Shown: piece after piece, positions 14,271 to 16,103 of the stretch | Numbering within the stretch: the stretch's first letter is position 1 | Layout of the letters: each line of letters starts with the position of its first letter | Assembly (NCBI GenBank): GCA_030448225.1 | Contig: JAUJNJ010000071.1 | Coordinates: forward strand, 10,722 to 26,824 | DNA length: 16,103 bases | Direction: 5' to 3' | Origin: Phycisphaerae bacterium | Lineage (GTDB): Bacteria; Planctomycetota; Phycisphaerae; Tepidisphaerales; Tepidisphaeraceae | Notes under the pieces: model-generated | What the model was told of the DNA's origin: nothing | What the model saw: the letters and a program-made list of their open reading frames with translations, nothing else | Database searches by the model: none | Translations under genes and position numbers: made by a program

Positions 14271-14552
14271 AGCCGGTGAGCGACGCGACGAAGTCGGATC
14301 CTGTGCGGATTCAGCGATCAATCGTGCGTCCTCGTCTCTCTGCACTCGGTTAAGCACAAGATCCCGGAACGCCCACGGAACTTGTTCCGTGGGTTCTGCG
14401 GCCGCGTGCGATGAAATATGAAGCTCGTCCAGCGCGAGCGTCACGTCGTGTTGTCGTCGGCATACCCGTCTGCTCATTGGCCGAGATGAACGTCGCGCCG
14501 CTACCCTGCGGCGACATGAACCAACCGGGCCGAGGAGAATCACGAGCGACGC
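14271..14552. other. Spacer before the MFS gene, with a strong hairpin
   Basis: No gene is visible here. CCCACGGAAC (14372-14381) and GTTCCGTGGG (14384-14393) form a perfect 10-bp inverted repeat around TT, extended by GAA...TTC two bases further out. It could act as a terminator for the upstream gene or be a dispersed hairpin repeat. GAGGAG at 14532-14537 may be the MFS ribosome site, though it is far from the GTG at 14553. Confidence 0.55.
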
Positions 14553-15891
14553 GTGTCGGAAGTCGAGCCGCCAGACCTGGAGCGGCCGGCGTCGGTCGCG
14601 CCGACCGAGGGCCAGTCGCACGGCGATTCCGCCGACAGTACGCCGCCGCCGACGGCCCGCGACGCACGCGCAGCGCGGCTGCGACTACCGGCTCTACTCG
14701 CTCGGGTGGTTCGTCTCCTGGGCGATCGGGCACCAGATCCAGAGCGTGGCCGTCGGGTACGAGGTCTTCCAGCGGACGGGGTCGGAACTGTCGCTCAGGT
14801 GGGTCGGCCTGGCGCAAGTATGCTGCCGGTGATGGTGCTGGCGCTGCCGGCCGGGCACGTGGCCGACCGGTTCGACCGGCGCGCGTCGTGCGGATCAGCC
14901 TCGCGGGGGCGGCGGTCTGCTCGCTGGCGCTTGGCGCTGGTCGTGGTACCGCATGCCGGTGGGGTGCGCGTACGCGCTGCTGGGGGCTGAACGCGGTCGC
15001 GCGTCGCTGGGGTGGCCGGCGCGGCGTCGCTGCCGCAGGTCGTACCGCCGCCGGTGTTCAACAGCGGTGACGTGGAACAGCACCTTCTTCATCGCCTCGG
15101 TCGCCGGGCCGGCGGCCGGGCTCGTGCTGCTGTTCGGACCCGCCGGCGGCATACCTCATCAACGCGGCGGGTGACGTGTTCCTCTTCGTGATGCTCGGCC
15201 TGCTCACGCTCCGCCCGATCGCCCGCTGCACCGACCCGCCGGGCCTGCCGCAGCCCCGGCCTGTGCGGTCGTGTATGCACGAAGGTGATCCTCGCCACGA
15301 TCACGCTCGACCTTTTCGCCGTCCTGCTCGGCGCGACGTTCCTGCTGCCGGCGGTCGCGCAGACATCCTGAAGGTCGGCCCGGTCGGCCTGGGTGGCTGC
15401 TGCAGTTCGGCCGGCGCAGCGCTGGTCGCGTCGGTCCTGATGGCTCACCTCCCGCCCGCCGCGCGGGGCTGGTGATGCTCTGGGCGGTCGCCGGGTTCGG
15501 CGTGTCAATGATCGTGTTCGGGCTGTCGGAGTCGCTCTGGCTGTCGGTCGCGATGCTCGCGATCTCCGGCGCGTTCGACACGGTGAGCGTGGTCGTGCGT
15601 CACACGCTCATCCAGGCCCTGCCCCAGACGGATGCGGTACGCGTCGCCGCGGTGAACACGGTCTTCATCGGCGCGAGCAACGAACTCGGCGGGTTCGAGT
15701 CGGGCGTGACCGCCGCGCTGTTCGGCACGGCGCGCGCGATCGTGCTCGGCGGCGTCGGCGCGATCGCGCTCGTCGCCGCCGTCGCCGGTCTCTGGCCGCA
15801 GGTGCGGCAACTCGGCTCGCTGCGAGACATCCGGCCGATGCGAACCCCGCGAGCCGTCGACGAGGTCGTGCCCGCGACGGGAACGGCGTGA
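14553..15891 (+). CDS. MFS transporter (EntS/DHA3-like exporter), multiply frameshifted
   Basis: This is a twelve-helix major-facilitator protein of roughly 440 residues. A hydrophilic leader from GTG 14553 (SEVEPPDLERPASVAPTEGQ) precedes DYRLYSLGWFVSWAIGHQIQ and SVAVGYEVFQRTGSEL, then the loop-2/3 signature LPAGHVADRFDRR. NSTFFIASVAGPAAGLVLLF, DVFLFVMLGLLTLRPIA, ILATITLDLFAVLLG, VGPVGLG, and an uninterrupted last third from about 15472 (MIVFGLSESLWLSVAMLAIS, RHTLIQALPQTDAVRVAAVN, NELGGFESGVTAALFG) to the stop at 15889-15891 complete it. The RVAAVNxxFIGxSNELGxFESG segment is characteristic of the enterobactin-exporter-like group, so small-molecule efflux is likely; the substrate is not readable. 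Many single-base shifts lie before 15472 and none after it. The exact start is uncertain because GAGGAG is 15 bases from the GTG. Confidence 0.87.
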
Positions 15892-16004
15892 GCGGGGTGG
15901 GGCAGTTCGGCACGCGCGTGCGCGTGGCACGATGCAACGTTCCCGCTCAGAGGTCCGCATGAGGGGCGCACATCGACGCTGTCATGCGACGAGTCGCTCC
16001 TCGA

Positions 16005-16103
16005 TTAGATGAACTGCACATTCGTCACCTGATAGCCGGGGGCGGAAGCCTGCTGGTCTTTCGGGGCGCACCACTTACCTTCACGGGACGACCAGCGGGC
16101 TTC
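16005..16103 (-). CDS. C-terminal end of an unidentified protein
   Basis: The last 32 codons of a leftward gene enter from the right edge: EARWSSREGKWCAPKDQQAS then APGYQVTNVQFI and TAA at 16005-16007. Composition is ordinary for a protein (Trp, Lys, Tyr, Gln, Asn), in contrast to the Arg/Pro-rich shadow frames, and the other frames here are poor. It ends convergently with the MFS gene, 113 bases away. No family is recognisable from so short a piece. Confidence 0.5.
   Translation of the reverse strand, partial: EARWSSREGKWCAPKDQQASAPGYQVTNVQFI

Noticed and set aside
1..16103. tRNA, rRNA or known riboswitch
   Set aside because: Looked for GGTTCGAATCC-type T-loops, anticodon arms, rRNA landmarks and common riboswitch cores by eye; none seen. 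A covariance-model scan would be decisive.

Overview
The window is very GC-rich and most likely comes from a planctomycete, probably the Phycisphaerae/Tepidisphaera side of Planctomycetota. The clues are a type II-secretion-style pseudopilin with an [10 protein letters not shown] start and an H-X9-DG-like C-terminus, several one-helix anchored proteins of a kind I associate with that phylum, an LPS-heptose gene (hldE) showing a Gram-negative envelope, frequent TTG/GTG starts behind good Shine-Dalgarno sites, and long intergenic stretches full of hairpins and minisatellite-like repeats. This placement is inference from sequence character, not from a marker gene.

Layout. 1-1188: a bacterial Hen1 RNA 2'-O-methyltransferase (+) and a secreted S1/P1-nuclease-like zinc protein (-) run into each other at about base 737, and both lose their C-termini there. 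1189-2966: a divergent promoter region, then a small membrane-anchored Cys-containing protein overlapping a pseudopilin gene, followed by two strong hairpins. 3399-4526: a small coiled-coil protein and a small secreted peptide, both on the minus strand, in otherwise gene-poor DNA. 4781-6474: a three-gene minus-strand cassette resembling yqjD-yqjE-yqjK (DUF883, holin-like DUF1469, DUF3618-like), which probably makes inner-membrane stress or ribosome-tethering proteins. 6938-7474: a second anchored small protein (+). 7785-9268: hldE (-). 9269-12186: small and weak genes, a DUF486 membrane protein, and repeats. 12187-15891: three plus-strand genes (ABC ATPase, YihY/BrkB-family membrane protein, MFS transporter), each separated from the next by a repeat block. 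16005-end: the C-terminus of another minus-strand gene.

Sequence quality dominates interpretation. From about 5.9 kb rightwards, and above all from 8.9 kb on, recognisable proteins are broken by many single-base indels, while conserved motifs stay intact in alternating frames. This looks like homopolymer-type read error in a thinly covered contig more than true gene decay, so I annotate these loci as whole frameshifted CDSs. The Hen1/nuclease junction may likewise be a misjoin. I found no tRNA, rRNA, CRISPR array, transposase or integrase. No convincing new multi-gene system is visible. The best leads are the Hen1 fragment, the twin anchored-protein families, and several recurring intergenic repeat families.
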